From Oscillospiraceae bacterium (lineage in GTDB: Bacteria; Bacillota; Clostridia; Oscillospirales; Ruminococcaceae), in NCBI GenBank assembly GCA_015067185.1, contig SVMZ01000018.1, positions 1-55,614 of the forward strand: DNA of 55,614 nucleotides. Reading direction: 5' to 3'. Made by a program: the position numbers and the translations under genes. The stretch's first letter is position 1; every line of letters starts with the position of its first letter. Shown here one piece after another: positions 1-8,449 of the stretch. A model generated the notes under the pieces. The model worked only from the letters and a program-made list of their open reading frames with translations. It did no database searches and was not told the origin of the DNA.

Positions 1-1
1 C

Positions 2-967
2 GACGGCAATCCCGACGGCTTTGGAAGCAAATTACTGGCTGTTTTTCTGCTGCCTCTCATTTTCCTTGCTACGCATATTTTGTGTCTGCTTGTCACCGGA
101 GCCGACCCTAAAAACAAAAAGCAAACCCCAAAAGCCATGAGGATGATATTTTGGATCACTCCTGCTGTCTCTCTTTTCTCTTCCGGCATCATATACGGAA
201 CCGCTTTTGGTATGTCTTTTTCTCTTACCCGCCTTATGCCCGCTCTTTTGGGACTGATGTTTGTGGTTGTCGGCAACTATCTCCCTAAATGCAAGCAGAA
301 CTACACCCTCGGCATCAAATTACCCTGGACTCTTGGCAGTGAAGAAAACTGGAACTGCACCCACCGCTTGGGCGGTAAAGTCTGGTTCATCGGCGGTCTT
401 CTTATCATTCTATCTGTTTTTCTCCCTGAAAATATTACACCTGCCTTCTTTATTTCCGTTCTGCTGCTTTTGGTTGCCATCCCCACGGTCTACTCCTACT
501 GTTTCTACAAAAAAGAACAGAAAAACGGAACCCCTCAGACAGCTCTTATTCTGCCGCCGCAGCATTCCCTCATCCACAAACTCTCGCTTGTCTTTGTGGC
601 AGTTCTTCTCGTTTTTGTTATTGTTCTGCTTACCACCGGCAGCATCACCTGTATCTGCGCTGAAGATTCTTTTACTTTGAAAGCCACCTATTGGGACGAT
701 CTGACCGTCAGCTACGATGCTGTTGACCACATAGAATACCGTGAAACCTGTGTCGTCGGTGACCGTACCAGCGGCTTCGGTTCTCCCCGCCTGTTAATGG
801 GTTCCTTTCACAACGAGGAATTCGGCAGCTACACTCGTTATTCTTATACTGCCTGCGATGCCTGCATTGTCCTGACAATCGATGAAAAAACGCTGGTTAT
901 CAGCGATACCAATGCTGAAAGCACACTGGAACTCTATCAAACCCTCTGTGCCGCCTTGAAAAAATGA
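2..967 (+). CDS. SdpI-family membrane protein, 5' end cut by the window edge
   Basis: The reading frame is open to the left edge, so the N-terminus is missing and 321 residues are visible. The first visible residues contain NPDGFGSK, which matches the end of the DUF1648 domain found at the N-terminus of SdpI/YfhL-type immunity or signalling proteins. Several hydrophobic segments follow. Around residues 100-130 a segment with TLGIKLPWTL and then HRLGGKVW matches the SdpI signature region (family knowledge). After a last membrane helix near residue 215 comes a soluble domain that may be a bacterial PH-like domain; this is inference. SdpI proteins bind and neutralise the SdpC toxin in Bacillus, but most homologues have no known ligand. 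A TTG codon at 80 could serve as a start, but the motif upstream of it argues for a longer protein. The end overlaps the region carrying the SD of the next gene, so the two are probably co-transcribed. Confidence 0.75.
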   Translation, partial: DGNPDGFGSKLLAVFLLPLIFLATHILCLLVTGADPKNKKQTPKAMRMIFWITPAVSLFSSGIIYGTAFGMSFSLTRLMPALLGLMFVVVGNYLPKCKQNYTLGIKLPWTLGSEENWNCTHRLGGKVWFIGGLLIILSVFLPENITPAFFISVLLLLVAIPTVYSYCFYKKEQKNGTPQTALILPPQHSLIHKLSLVFVAVLLVFVIVLLTTGSITCICAEDSFTLKATYWDDLTVSYDAVDHIEYRETCVVGDRTSGFGSPRLLMGSFHNEEFGSYTRYSYTACDACIVLTIDEKTLVISDTNAESTLELYQTLCAALKK

Positions 968-981
968 TAGGAGCTGTTGCT

Positions 982-1359
982 ATGGTCTTCTGGTTTATTA
1001 TGCTTTTCTTTACTCTGCTGATTCCGGCAATCATGCTGATTTTTGGTCGCATTTTCATTCGCTCCGCCCCCAAAGACATCAATATCATATACGGCTACCG
1101 TACCGAAAGATCCATGAAAAACCGTGACACCTGGATTTTTGCCCACCATTACTGCGGGAAACTCTGGGTCAGCTTCTCTCTTGTCCTCTTTCCTCTTTCG
1201 TTGCTGACCATGCTGCTCGTCATAGGTAAAAGCACCGATACCGTCGGGACTGTGGGTTCTGTTCTTGCACTGGTTCAGCTGATTCCCCTGTTTGTCTCCA
1301 TTTTCTTCACTGAGTCTGCCCTGAAAAAAACTTTTGATAAAGATGGCAATCGGCTTTGA
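982..1359 (+). CDS. Small SdpI-like membrane protein
   Basis: This 125-residue protein has three hydrophobic segments and an internal YGYRTERSMKN then TWIFAHHYCGKLW stretch, resembling the C-terminal SdpI domain of its upstream neighbour. It lacks the DUF1648 part. An ATG at 964 overlaps the previous stop, but AGGAG at 969-973 sits 8 bases before the ATG at 982, so I prefer 982. It follows the larger SdpI-family gene directly and both are closed by the terminator at 1400-1449, suggesting a two-gene operon. A role in peptide-toxin immunity or signalling is only inferred from the family. Confidence 0.65.
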   Translation: MVFWFIMLFFTLLIPAIMLIFGRIFIRSAPKDINIIYGYRTERSMKNRDTWIFAHHYCGKLWVSFSLVLFPLSLLTMLLVIGKSTDTVGTVGSVLALVQLIPLFVSIFFTESALKKTFDKDGNRL

Positions 1360-1399
1360 TCCCCGTCGGCAGACTCTTTCAATTTTATAACCACTGTAT

Positions 1400-1449
1400 A
1401 ACTTCCTGTTTTCTGTCCAACACTTTTAACAGGAAGTTTTACTTTTAAA
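1400..1449 (+). terminator. Intrinsic terminator after the SdpI-like pair
   Basis: An 11-bp perfect stem (400-410 with 428-438 in the 1 kb block) with a 17-base loop is followed by a T-rich tract ending just before the SD of spoIIR. Confidence 0.8.
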
Positions 1450-1465
1450 AAGGTGGTTACATAGT

Positions 1466-2125
1466 ATGAACACACAACGCCCCTCTCTTCGTCTCAACCG
1501 TTTTGAGTTCTCCGCTCTGCTTGCTCTTCTGTTTATCCTGCTCTCTCTTGTCATCAGTTCCATCACTTCCTTCGCCTCGGAATGTGAACATATCCGCAGC
1601 AATACTATTCGGCTGCACGTCGTTGCCCATTCCGATTCCGATGAAGATCAACAGCTTAAGCTGGCCGTCCGCGATGCCATTCTGGAGAAATATGCCGCCG
1701 CTCTCCTCGGCGAGCAGAAGGATGCTGCACTTGCTCAAACCTCTTCTCTTCTCCGGGATATTGAACATACCGCCAACACCCTGCTGCTGGAATCCGGCTT
1801 TGACGGTGGGGTACAGGCTGAGTTGGTAAAAATGTATTTTCAAACCACTCACTACGAAAACCTGACCATGCCCGCCGGTGTGTACGATGCCCTTCGCATT
1901 ACCATCGGCGATGCAGCGGGACATAACTGGTGGTGTGTTATGTTTCCTCCGCTGTGTCTCCCCGCCGCCTCCGAAAATTCCTATGCCTCTAAGGCTTATC
2001 TTGACAAAGAACTGGAAAAACACTTTGGCGCCACCTCAGCCGAGCTGGTTAAAAACCCGGCTAAATATGAAATTCGCTTTGCCTTGCTGGAACTGATCGA
2101 ACGCTGGCTCCATGGAAAGCAATAA
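1466..2125 (+). CDS. spoIIR: Stage II sporulation protein R
   Basis: SpoIIR is the signal made in the forespore under sigma-F and secreted into the intermembrane space, where it triggers SpoIIGA to process pro-sigma-E in the mother cell (family knowledge). The 219-residue protein has a short cytoplasmic start, one N-terminal membrane helix or signal anchor at about residues 15-36, and then the family signatures IRLHVVAHSDS (about 48-58), MPAGVYDALRITIG (about 136-149) and NWWCVMFPPLC (about 154-164). Length and motif order are normal. GGTGG precedes the ATG by 9 bases. It stands between two terminator or promoter regions as a single gene. Its presence shows that the organism belongs to an endospore-forming lineage. 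Confidence 0.93.
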   Translation: MNTQRPSLRLNRFEFSALLALLFILLSLVISSITSFASECEHIRSNTIRLHVVAHSDSDEDQQLKLAVRDAILEKYAAALLGEQKDAALAQTSSLLRDIEHTANTLLLESGFDGGVQAELVKMYFQTTHYENLTMPAGVYDALRITIGDAAGHNWWCVMFPPLCLPAASENSYASKAYLDKELEKHFGATSAELVKNPAKYEIRFALLELIERWLHGKQ

Positions 2126-2250
2126 CTTCTCTTTTCCGAATGCAAAACCGCTCTCCGCTATTTCTTCCGGCTGACTTCTCCTGTTTTTCAGCTATACTTT
2201 CTTTCCTCGGCTACTGTTTTTGGTTTATTTACATTTTTTGCTTTTGAACG

Positions 2251-2259
2251 TGGTATAAT
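2251..2259 (+). promoter_or_regulatory. Extended -10 promoter for the alr operon
   Basis: TATAAT at 2254-2259 is preceded by TG at 2251-2252, an extended -10. A TTTACA hexamer lies upstream at an over-long spacing of 20, so the -35 is weak or absent. The site is 60 bases before the first gene of the operon. Confidence 0.6.
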
Positions 2260-2318
2260 AAATTCGTTATGATCTCCCGCCGGTTTCAATCGGCAAAATC
2301 AGATACGGAGCGATCCTA

Positions 2319-2555
2319 ATGAAAAAGAAAACCCGCAAAACGGCAGCGGGCATGTTGATTATCGGTACGCTGCTGCTCATCCCCACCATCCTGCTTGCTA
2401 TTTATGTAGACTCTGCCATTTCCACCGTACTTTTATTTCTCTCTGTTATTATAAATGTGATTGCCGTGAATATACTTGTTCTGGGGGCTCAACGCAGCCA
2501 CCGCCAAAACAATCTGAAAGGAGGAGAGACTCATGTATCCCAAAAACGTCATTGA
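2319..2555 (+). CDS. Small two-helix membrane protein of unknown function
   Basis: I do not recognise this 78-residue protein. It starts with a very basic stretch (MKKKTRKT), followed by two hydrophobic segments at about residues 12-28 and 34-56 and a polar tail. GGAG at 2307-2310 lies 8 bases before the ATG. Its last 23 bases overlap the start of alr, so translation of the two is probably coupled and it is the first gene of the alr operon. No catalytic motif is visible. Confidence 0.6.
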   Translation: MKKKTRKTAAGMLIIGTLLLIPTILLAIYVDSAISTVLLFLSVIINVIAVNILVLGAQRSHRQNNLKGGETHVSQKRH

Positions 2556-3702
2556 AAACCTTCCGCAGGATCAATATCTCCGCCGCACCTGGAGCGAGAT
2601 CGATCTCGCCGCATTGGAGCACAACGCTAAACTGATCCGCTCTCTCCTCGGTGACACCAAATGGCTCTCCGTTGTTAAGGCAGATGCTTACGGACATGGA
2701 GCCGCCACCGTCCCGCTGATTTTCGAAAAAAACGGTGCAGACTGGTTTGGCGTCTCCAATCTGGAAGAGGCTATTGCCCTGCGCAACGAGGGGATCAGCA
2801 AGCCCATTCTCATATTCGGCACAACACCTCCCGAATATGCCGCTCTCATGAAGAACGATGCCATCACACAGGCTGTCTATTCCTCGGAATATGCCCGGCT
2901 TCTCTCTGAACAGGCTGTTCAAAGCGGAATTACTCTTGATGTACATATTAAGCTTGATACCGGCATGGGACGCATCGGCTTCCGCTGCACCAACAGCGAT
3001 GAGGATGATATTGATGCCATTGCCGCTGCCTGCACTCTCCCCGGTCTGAATCCCACCGGCATCTTTACTCATTTCCCCAGCGCTGATGAGGATGACCCGG
3101 ACGCAGAGCAATATACCCGTGAGCAGTTCCGCCGTTTCACCTCCACCATTGCCGCTCTCGAAAAACGCGGCATTACCTTTGAGCTTCGTCATTGCTGCAA
3201 CAGTGCCGCCACCCTCTACTATCCTGAAATGCGGCTGGATATGGTGAGACCCGGCTTAATTCAGTACGGTATCTTCCCCGGAAAACAACTGCCGGAGCTG
3301 GATTTCAAACCGGTCATGCAGCTCAAGACCGTCATCTCTATGGTTAAAACCATTCCCGCAGGAGAACCCATCAGTTACGGCCGCACCTATGTCACCGACA
3401 AACCCACCGTCATCGCCACCACTGCCATTGGCTATGCCGACGGCTATTTTCGCAATCTTTCCGGCAAGGCCTATATGCTGGTTCATGGTAAACCCGCACC
3501 CGTCATCGGCCGTGTCTGTATGGATCAGCTGATGCTGGATGTTTCTGGCATTGAAAACGTGCAGGCGGGCGATATCGCCACCGTATTCGGCACCGATCAC
3601 GGTACCGTCCTCTCAGCGGATGAGCTGGCCTCTCTTGCCGGAACTATCAGTTATGAGATTATTACCCGCATCGGCCGCCGTGTTCCCAAAGTTTTCATCT
3701 AA
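2533..3702 (+). CDS. alr: Alanine racemase
   Basis: PLP-dependent racemase that converts L-alanine to D-alanine for peptidoglycan. The 389-residue length is normal. The PLP lysine is K49 in VVKADAYGHG; the second catalytic residue, tyrosine, is Y282 in ISYGRTYV, matching Tyr265 of the Geobacillus enzyme. Other family landmarks are LDTGMGRIGF (141-150), GYADGY (300-305) and CMDQLMLDV (329-337). The N-terminal 230 residues form the TIM barrel and the rest the beta domain. GGAGGAG lies 6 bases before the ATG. It overlaps the small membrane protein upstream and is followed by a strong bidirectional terminator. Confidence 0.95.
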   Translation: MYPKNVIENLPQDQYLRRTWSEIDLAALEHNAKLIRSLLGDTKWLSVVKADAYGHGAATVPLIFEKNGADWFGVSNLEEAIALRNEGISKPILIFGTTPPEYAALMKNDAITQAVYSSEYARLLSEQAVQSGITLDVHIKLDTGMGRIGFRCTNSDEDDIDAIAAACTLPGLNPTGIFTHFPSADEDDPDAEQYTREQFRRFTSTIAALEKRGITFELRHCCNSAATLYYPEMRLDMVRPGLIQYGIFPGKQLPELDFKPVMQLKTVISMVKTIPAGEPISYGRTYVTDKPTVIATTAIGYADGYFRNLSGKAYMLVHGKPAPVIGRVCMDQLMLDVSGIENVQAGDIATVFGTDHGTVLSADELASLAGTISYEIITRIGRRVPKVFI

Positions 3703-3716
3703 AAAATAACGCTATG

Positions 3717-3765
3717 TAAAAACATCCCGAATCGACCGTATAACCGATTCGGGATGTTTTATTCT
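3717..3765. terminator. Bidirectional terminator between alr and a convergent gene
   Basis: A 14-bp perfect stem (3721-3734 with 3745-3758) is flanked by A's on the left and T's on the right. It can end transcripts coming from alr on the plus strand and from the membrane-protein pair on the minus strand. Confidence 0.85.
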
Positions 3766-3776
3766 TTGTATTATTT

Positions 3777-4484
3777 TTACAGGATATGATTCTGAGGCGG
3801 TTGTGCGGAATCCGGTTGTCCCCATCGGGGTATCGGCGGTTTGGGGAACATGTTGCTGTCATCCGGTTCTTTCGCCGCAAGCACCAACAGTGCAATCGGC
3901 AGAGCAATCCCAATACCGAGAACGACCGGGATCAGCCCGAGCAGGAAATATGTCATATGCTGACTTCCGCCAAACAGCTTGCATATCCGGTAAAATGCCA
4001 TATAGTAGATAACCATATACGCAACGGCACTTGCCAAAAACACAACAAAGCTCAGCATCATCATCACAAACACGATGATAACACCAGCTTCCTCTATGCT
4101 GCCGTATTCCAACTGCGCAATCATTCCTACCGTGACGCTGACCATACCGGCATATATCCCCGCCATCATACTGTATGCTATATGGAGTATCAGTAATATT
4201 ACCGCTGTTTTACGTTTTTTATCCGGTGTCTCCGATATTTTTCCAAAAACATAGGTGTTGGCAACCGGAATCCACGCAAGCCATGCCTTGCTAATCCCAC
4301 GTTTTTTTGCCATTTTCATTACAGCAATGGCTGTCATTACATATGTCGCTGCCCCCACCAACACACCTACAGCCAGAATTGCCAACAGTATCACAATGTA
4401 TATTGCCAAAAATGTTGTGAGCTCTGGATCCGATTCGAGATAACGGAAAAAATCCCGAAACTGATAAGTGATATCTGCGTTCAT
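3777..4484 (-). CDS. Polytopic membrane protein, paralogue of its upstream neighbour
   Basis: Unrecognised 235-residue membrane protein with about five hydrophobic segments. It carries a conserved block around residues 58-84, KKRGISKAWLAWIPVANTYV, that is repeated in the neighbouring gene as KLGLKNPWLSWIPYANSY. A second shared block is YYMAFYRICKLF against YYIAFYRITKLY. The C-terminus is a proline-rich cytoplasmic-looking tail. GGAAG lies 5-6 bases before the ATG. It is the second gene of a two-gene operon on the minus strand and converges on alr. Similar proteins are common in Clostridia, but I know of no function. Confidence 0.7.
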   Translation of the reverse strand: MNADITYQFRDFFRYLESDPELTTFLAIYIVILLAILAVGVLVGAATYVMTAIAVMKMAKKRGISKAWLAWIPVANTYVFGKISETPDKKRKTAVILLILHIAYSMMAGIYAGMVSVTVGMIAQLEYGSIEEAGVIIVFVMMMLSFVVFLASAVAYMVIYYMAFYRICKLFGGSQHMTYFLLGLIPVVLGIGIALPIALLVLAAKEPDDSNMFPKPPIPRWGQPDSAQPPQNHIL

Positions 4485-4515
4485 TTTACTCTTCCTTTCT
4501 GCCGTTTATCTTTAT

Positions 4516-5355
4516 TTAGAACATTTTCTCGTTCTGATCAGGAGAATCCTGCTTATCAGCAGGAGCTTCGGTATCAATCCATCCTTCATTCTCTGGCGTC
4601 TTTACAGCGGGTTCCTTCGGGTATTCCTCCACTATGTTTTTCTTTACTGCTTCCTCCATAGTAGAAATTACCTGTTCCCCGGTTATCTCTTTATCTCCCG
4701 CCTGTGTCGGCTGCTGCCAAAAATCTTTCCACGCTTTTTCTGCCGCAAACGGCTCTTTGCCGGAAAGGATCAGCATAATAACCGGAATGGCGATAGAGAT
4801 CCCCACCAAAGACAACACCAGACCGATTACAAACCAGAGCTGATACTGTCTCCCCATATACAGCTTTGTTATGCGATAGAAAGCAATATAATAAAACACC
4901 GAATAGGTTACAGCGACAGCAACCACACCAACCAAAACCAACAGCATGATAAACGTCAGCGCTACAATCATTCTCACCGGAGCCACTTCACTGACACCTA
5001 AAACAATAACCAGAACAGCCAATATCAGCAAGGGAACGACTAACACCGACTGCACAATACTCAGTATCAAGAGAAGTTTTGCGTTTTTCCCTGTCTTTCC
5101 CGCCTGTGCCGGATCGGCGGATCGATACTGATCGGCTATTCTTCCAAAAGCATAGCTGTTTGCATAGGGAATCCACGAAAGCCAGGGATTTTTGAGTCCC
5201 AGTTTCTGACCCATCATCATTACGGCAATTCCCAACAGAATATAGGATGCAATTCCGCCCAGTGATGTAAGCGGAGAGATGATTCCCTGTATTCCCGAAA
5301 AACTTTCCGCTGCGCTCTCAAGTACACCTATTATCTCTTCCCAGGCATATTCCAT
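4516..5355 (-). CDS. Polytopic membrane protein, tandem paralogue
   Basis: Unrecognised 279-residue membrane protein with five or so hydrophobic segments, the shared WLSWIPYANSYAFGRIA block near residue 65, and a longer acidic, Pro/Glu-rich C-terminal tail (about 205-279) than its paralogue. GAGG lies 8 bases before the ATG at 5355; a GTG nine bases upstream overlaps that SD and is less likely. A good promoter lies directly upstream. The two genes are a tandem duplication: the same membrane core with different tails, which suggests different soluble partners. Confidence 0.7.
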   Translation of the reverse strand: MEYAWEEIIGVLESAAESFSGIQGIISPLTSLGGIASYILLGIAVMMMGQKLGLKNPWLSWIPYANSYAFGRIADQYRSADPAQAGKTGKNAKLLLILSIVQSVLVVPLLILAVLVIVLGVSEVAPVRMIVALTFIMLLVLVGVVAVAVTYSVFYYIAFYRITKLYMGRQYQLWFVIGLVLSLVGISIAIPVIMLILSGKEPFAAEKAWKDFWQQPTQAGDKEITGEQVISTMEEAVKKNIVEEYPKEPAVKTPENEGWIDTEAPADKQDSPDQNEKMF

Positions 5356-5399
5356 CCTGATCACCTCATTTCCCGGTAATAAATTTATTTCTCATTGTA

Positions 5400-5428
5400 A
5401 TGTTATCACGTTGTCTTTCTCTTGTCAA
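5400..5428 (-). promoter_or_regulatory. Sigma-A promoter for the paralogous membrane-protein pair
   Basis: Read on the minus strand: TTGACA (5423-5428), 17-base spacer, TAACAT (5400-5405) with an upstream TG. It lies 45 bases before the ATG. Confidence 0.7.
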
Positions 5429-5600
5429 TTGCTACATCCGTTTCCCTCTCAAAACTTCTTATTTTCCCCAATATTAACCGTATCCCTTCGTCTTTGTCTC
5501 TTTTCCCTGCTCTATTTGCAGTTCTACTGCAGGTAGAACCCGTTTTCTCAGTTTCCATCCTCTTTTCCCAACCAGTATAACCGTTTTCCGGCAGAGTAGG

Positions 5601-5629
5601 TTGTCTCTCCCCTTTCCCGAAGTTATAAT
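5601..5629 (+). promoter_or_regulatory. Sigma-A promoter for the degV gene
   Basis: TTGTCT (5601-5606), 17-base spacer, TATAAT (5624-5629), about 30 bases before the ATG. Confidence 0.7.
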
Positions 5630-5660
5630 AATAACAGTTTTATTGAAAAGGGGTACACAC

Positions 5661-6533
5661 ATGTCCTTTAAAATCATCACCGACACCACAGCCAATCTAA
5701 GCCGTATACTGACTGCTCAATATGATATTACCGTTATTCCTTTTTCCTACTTCATCGATAACAGGGAATATACCTGCACCGATATCGATACCTTTGACGA
5801 TACCGCCTACTATGATGCCATCAAAAACGGCACCTACGTTACCACTTCACAGATTAACCCTCAGGTTTATATGGATTATATGTCTCCTTTTTTATCTGAG
5901 GGAAAGGATGTTTTATTCATCGGTCTTTCTTCCGGCATCAGCGGCTCCTTTGCCTCAGCCCAAATAGCTGCCTCTATGCTCTCCGAAGAATATCCCAAAC
6001 GCACCATTCTTCTTGTTGACAGTCTCGGTGCCTCTCTTGGAGAAGGTCTGATCGCCATCAAGGCAGCGCAGTGCCGTAAAAAAGGGATGGATATCCATCA
6101 GACCTATGAGCATCTTCTCAAACTGCGTGACCGGATCTATCAGGTTTTCATTGTGGATGACCTGATGCATCTGCGCCGTACCGGCAGACTCTCCAACATC
6201 AGTGCTGCTATCGGCTCTGTTCTCGGAATCAAACCACTGCTTAAAGGAAACAGCGAAGGAAAAATTGTTGCTTTCGGCAAAATTCGCGGCCGCCGTCAGG
6301 TAATTAAGGCGTTGGCCGAAAAATATTTTACACTGGCGCAAAACACAGGGATCGTCGGTATTTCTTACGCCGGCTGCAAGGAAGATGCAGAATATCTTAT
6401 GAGCCTTTTGAAAGAAAAATTCTCCCAAATCGAGCTGCTGCTTGTCAAACACGAACCCGTTACCGGTTCTCACATCGGCCCCGGTGCGCTGGCTCTTTAC
6501 TTTGAAGGCGCCGACAATGTCAGAGAATACTGA
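5661..6533 (+). CDS. DegV family fatty-acid-binding protein
   Basis: DegV (FakB-like) proteins bind a fatty acid and present it to the kinase FakA for phosphorylation (family knowledge). The 290-residue protein begins FKIITDTTANLS, the typical start in which the DS/DT region contacts the carboxylate. It continues with TSQINPQVY (about 66-74), GLSSGISGSFASA (about 93-105) and DLMHLRRTGRLS (about 165-176), where the RRTGR loop is a family hallmark, and ends in a region with GPGALALYF. AAGGGG precedes this ATG, whereas the upstream in-frame ATG lacks an SD. It is a single-gene unit with its own promoter and terminator. No FakA gene is in view. Confidence 0.88.
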   Translation: MSFKIITDTTANLSRILTAQYDITVIPFSYFIDNREYTCTDIDTFDDTAYYDAIKNGTYVTTSQINPQVYMDYMSPFLSEGKDVLFIGLSSGISGSFASAQIAASMLSEEYPKRTILLVDSLGASLGEGLIAIKAAQCRKKGMDIHQTYEHLLKLRDRIYQVFIVDDLMHLRRTGRLSNISAAIGSVLGIKPLLKGNSEGKIVAFGKIRGRRQVIKALAEKYFTLAQNTGIVGISYAGCKEDAEYLMSLLKEKFSQIELLLVKHEPVTGSHIGPGALALYFEGADNVREY

Positions 6534-6565
6534 TCTTTTTCATTCAACAATTTCTTATCCTCCTG

Positions 6566-6615
6566 AAAACACAAAGCACGCCCCAACCGGAAACGTGCTT
6601 TGTGTTTTTCTTATT
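6566..6615 (+). terminator. Terminator after degV
   Basis: A stem of about 15 bp (6566-6580 with 6594-6608) is followed by T's. The A-rich left flank means it may also serve the convergent sialidase-like gene. Confidence 0.8.
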
Positions 6616-8335
6616 AAAATACTCTGTGCGCTATTATACATTCGGTAACACTGAGGGCTTTTTTGTAAATTCTCAGTTTTTCCGTACATCCACCAACCAC
6701 AGCGGCGCCAAACTCCCCGGCACTCATCAACTCTCCTTTGATCTGTCTCCAACCGCAATTTTTCTGATCGCCGCCATCCAACAGTAACCCGTTAACCACG
6801 AAATAAGCGGTATCTGCAACAAAATCAAAAACAACAGAGACTCTGTTTCTTCCCTCTTCGAGACAGCATTCACTCTTTACGGTGCAGGTTTCACGCGTCT
6901 CCTCAATTTCAGCCTTCACACTGCCGTCCTTCTCCACGCAGATCAGGATTCCCTCTCCCTTTGCGTCAAGATTATCAAATACAATCTGTGCCTTTCCATT
7001 GAAATCAATGTCAAAATCAAAGGTCAGTCCGCTCATGGTATAGTCCGGCTTAAAGTGCAGGTACTCATAAATTTTACCGAGAGGTTTTATGATATTTTTC
7101 CCGGATTTCAGTTCATAATCCGGTATGGCTTTCGGCTTCGCCTGTGGATCAAACTGACGGAACATATCATCAACAAAGCTCATGGGAATCTCATGGATTC
7201 TTGCAATGGATTTCTGTGTTTCGCTGATATATATGCGATCCTCTTTCACAAGAATATCAGGATAGCTGAAACCGGATCCCGCCACCTTTGTGTAAAGCAG
7301 AATCTCCGGCTGAGCAAGCTTCAGCTGTTTTCCCTCCGGAGTATCCTCTTCCACTGCAGCACAAACCCATGTGGGATTACGGGGATAGTATCCGTCATGT
7401 CCGCAGTTGGTGAACCAGTAAAGATATTTCCCTTCGCCGATATACCAGAATGTATTGTTGGCACGGGTGTTTTTTACCGCTCTTCCGTCGGGATAGCGAA
7501 GCAGTTCCGATTTTCCGAAACTTCTTCCGCCATCATGGCTGACGGCACAGCCCGCTCTTCCCTTGGCTGTGCGGAAGGTGCAGAGAACACTCTCATCGGA
7601 AAGGAAGGTGTAACAGTGTTCTTCACAGACACTGTCAAAATCCTCAATCCATGTTACTCCCTGTTTTCCCTCCGGCAAAGTCTCCCAGACGGCCTGTTCA
7701 GGCTCTGCAATCAGGTTTTCACTTCTGAGCAGCAAGCCTTCTCCATGGCTCATAAAGCCGTTGCGGTTGCCAATCTTGGTCAACGGCACATATACGGCAC
7801 CGTCTCTGACAATCACTTTTGACACATTCCAGAACAGCGGCACCTTCTCACCTTTTTTGCCAAAATGAGGCATGATCTCATCGATCAGCGTATCTTTTAC
7901 CGGTATGCTCTTTCTGTCCGACCAGTTTTCGCCGCCATCGGTGCTGTAACGGAAAGAGAAGGAAATTCCCATATCTACCCGGGGATAGAGAGCTTCTTCC
8001 GGTTTCATGTGCATATCATTGTAGCAGTAAAAACAGAACACCGTTTCTTTTTCACCGTTTTTTGCCACAATCAATTTGCTGTAAGAGGACTCCCAATAAG
8101 CACCGTCTTCCATCGGCTCCAACCGCTCCGGTTCACTCCAGCTTTTTCCTTCATCTCTGCTTTTCATAATGCTGACATACTGAGCTGTACTACCCTCCGC
8201 ACCGCTGGATGTGGTAACAGAGCAAAGCCAGCTGCCGTCACTGAGTTCAACAAAAGAAGGCTGGTCACAGTAGCCACCCTCTTCAGTAGGTATGATCCGT
8301 CCGTTTGCTATATCACGCCAATCACATATTCTCAT
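6614..8335 (-). CDS. Sialidase-fold (BNR repeat) glycan-processing protein
   Basis: A 573-residue protein with at least three Asp-box (BNR) motifs of the form SxDxGxxW/F: SRDEGKSW, STDGGENW and SHDGGRSF. These mark a six-bladed sialidase or neuraminidase beta-propeller. The last 150 residues look like a LamG/concanavalin-type domain ending in LRIYKKALSVTE. There is no signal peptide, so it is probably cytoplasmic. True sialidases have an Arg triad and an RIP motif; RIIP occurs near residue 13, but I could not place the complete triad, so the substrate is open. GAGG lies 8 bases before the ATG at 8335. The gene is monocistronic with its own promoter and converges on degV. Confidence 0.75.
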   Translation of the reverse strand: MRICDWRDIANGRIIPTEEGGYCDQPSFVELSDGSWLCSVTTSSGAEGSTAQYVSIMKSRDEGKSWSEPERLEPMEDGAYWESSYSKLIVAKNGEKETVFCFYCYNDMHMKPEEALYPRVDMGISFSFRYSTDGGENWSDRKSIPVKDTLIDEIMPHFGKKGEKVPLFWNVSKVIVRDGAVYVPLTKIGNRNGFMSHGEGLLLRSENLIAEPEQAVWETLPEGKQGVTWIEDFDSVCEEHCYTFLSDESVLCTFRTAKGRAGCAVSHDGGRSFGKSELLRYPDGRAVKNTRANNTFWYIGEGKYLYWFTNCGHDGYYPRNPTWVCAAVEEDTPEGKQLKLAQPEILLYTKVAGSGFSYPDILVKEDRIYISETQKSIARIHEIPMSFVDDMFRQFDPQAKPKAIPDYELKSGKNIIKPLGKIYEYLHFKPDYTMSGLTFDFDIDFNGKAQIVFDNLDAKGEGILICVEKDGSVKAEIEETRETCTVKSECCLEEGRNRVSVVFDFVADTAYFVVNGLLLDGGDQKNCGWRQIKGELMSAGEFGAAVVGGCTEKLRIYKKALSVTECIIAHRVF

Positions 8336-8385
8336 ATCATTCACCTCATCATGCTGAATTCATGGCATCTCAGAACCTTAGCAAA

Positions 8386-8415
8386 ATTATATCAGAATTG
8401 TTCCTTTTATTTCAA
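8386..8415 (-). promoter_or_regulatory. Promoter for the sialidase-fold gene
   Basis: Read on the minus strand: TTGAAA (8410-8415), 18-base spacer, TATAAT (8386-8391) preceded by TG. It lies about 50 bases before the start. Confidence 0.65.
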
Positions 8416-8449
8416 TGTTGCTTACACGGCATTTCTTGCTATACTCTTG

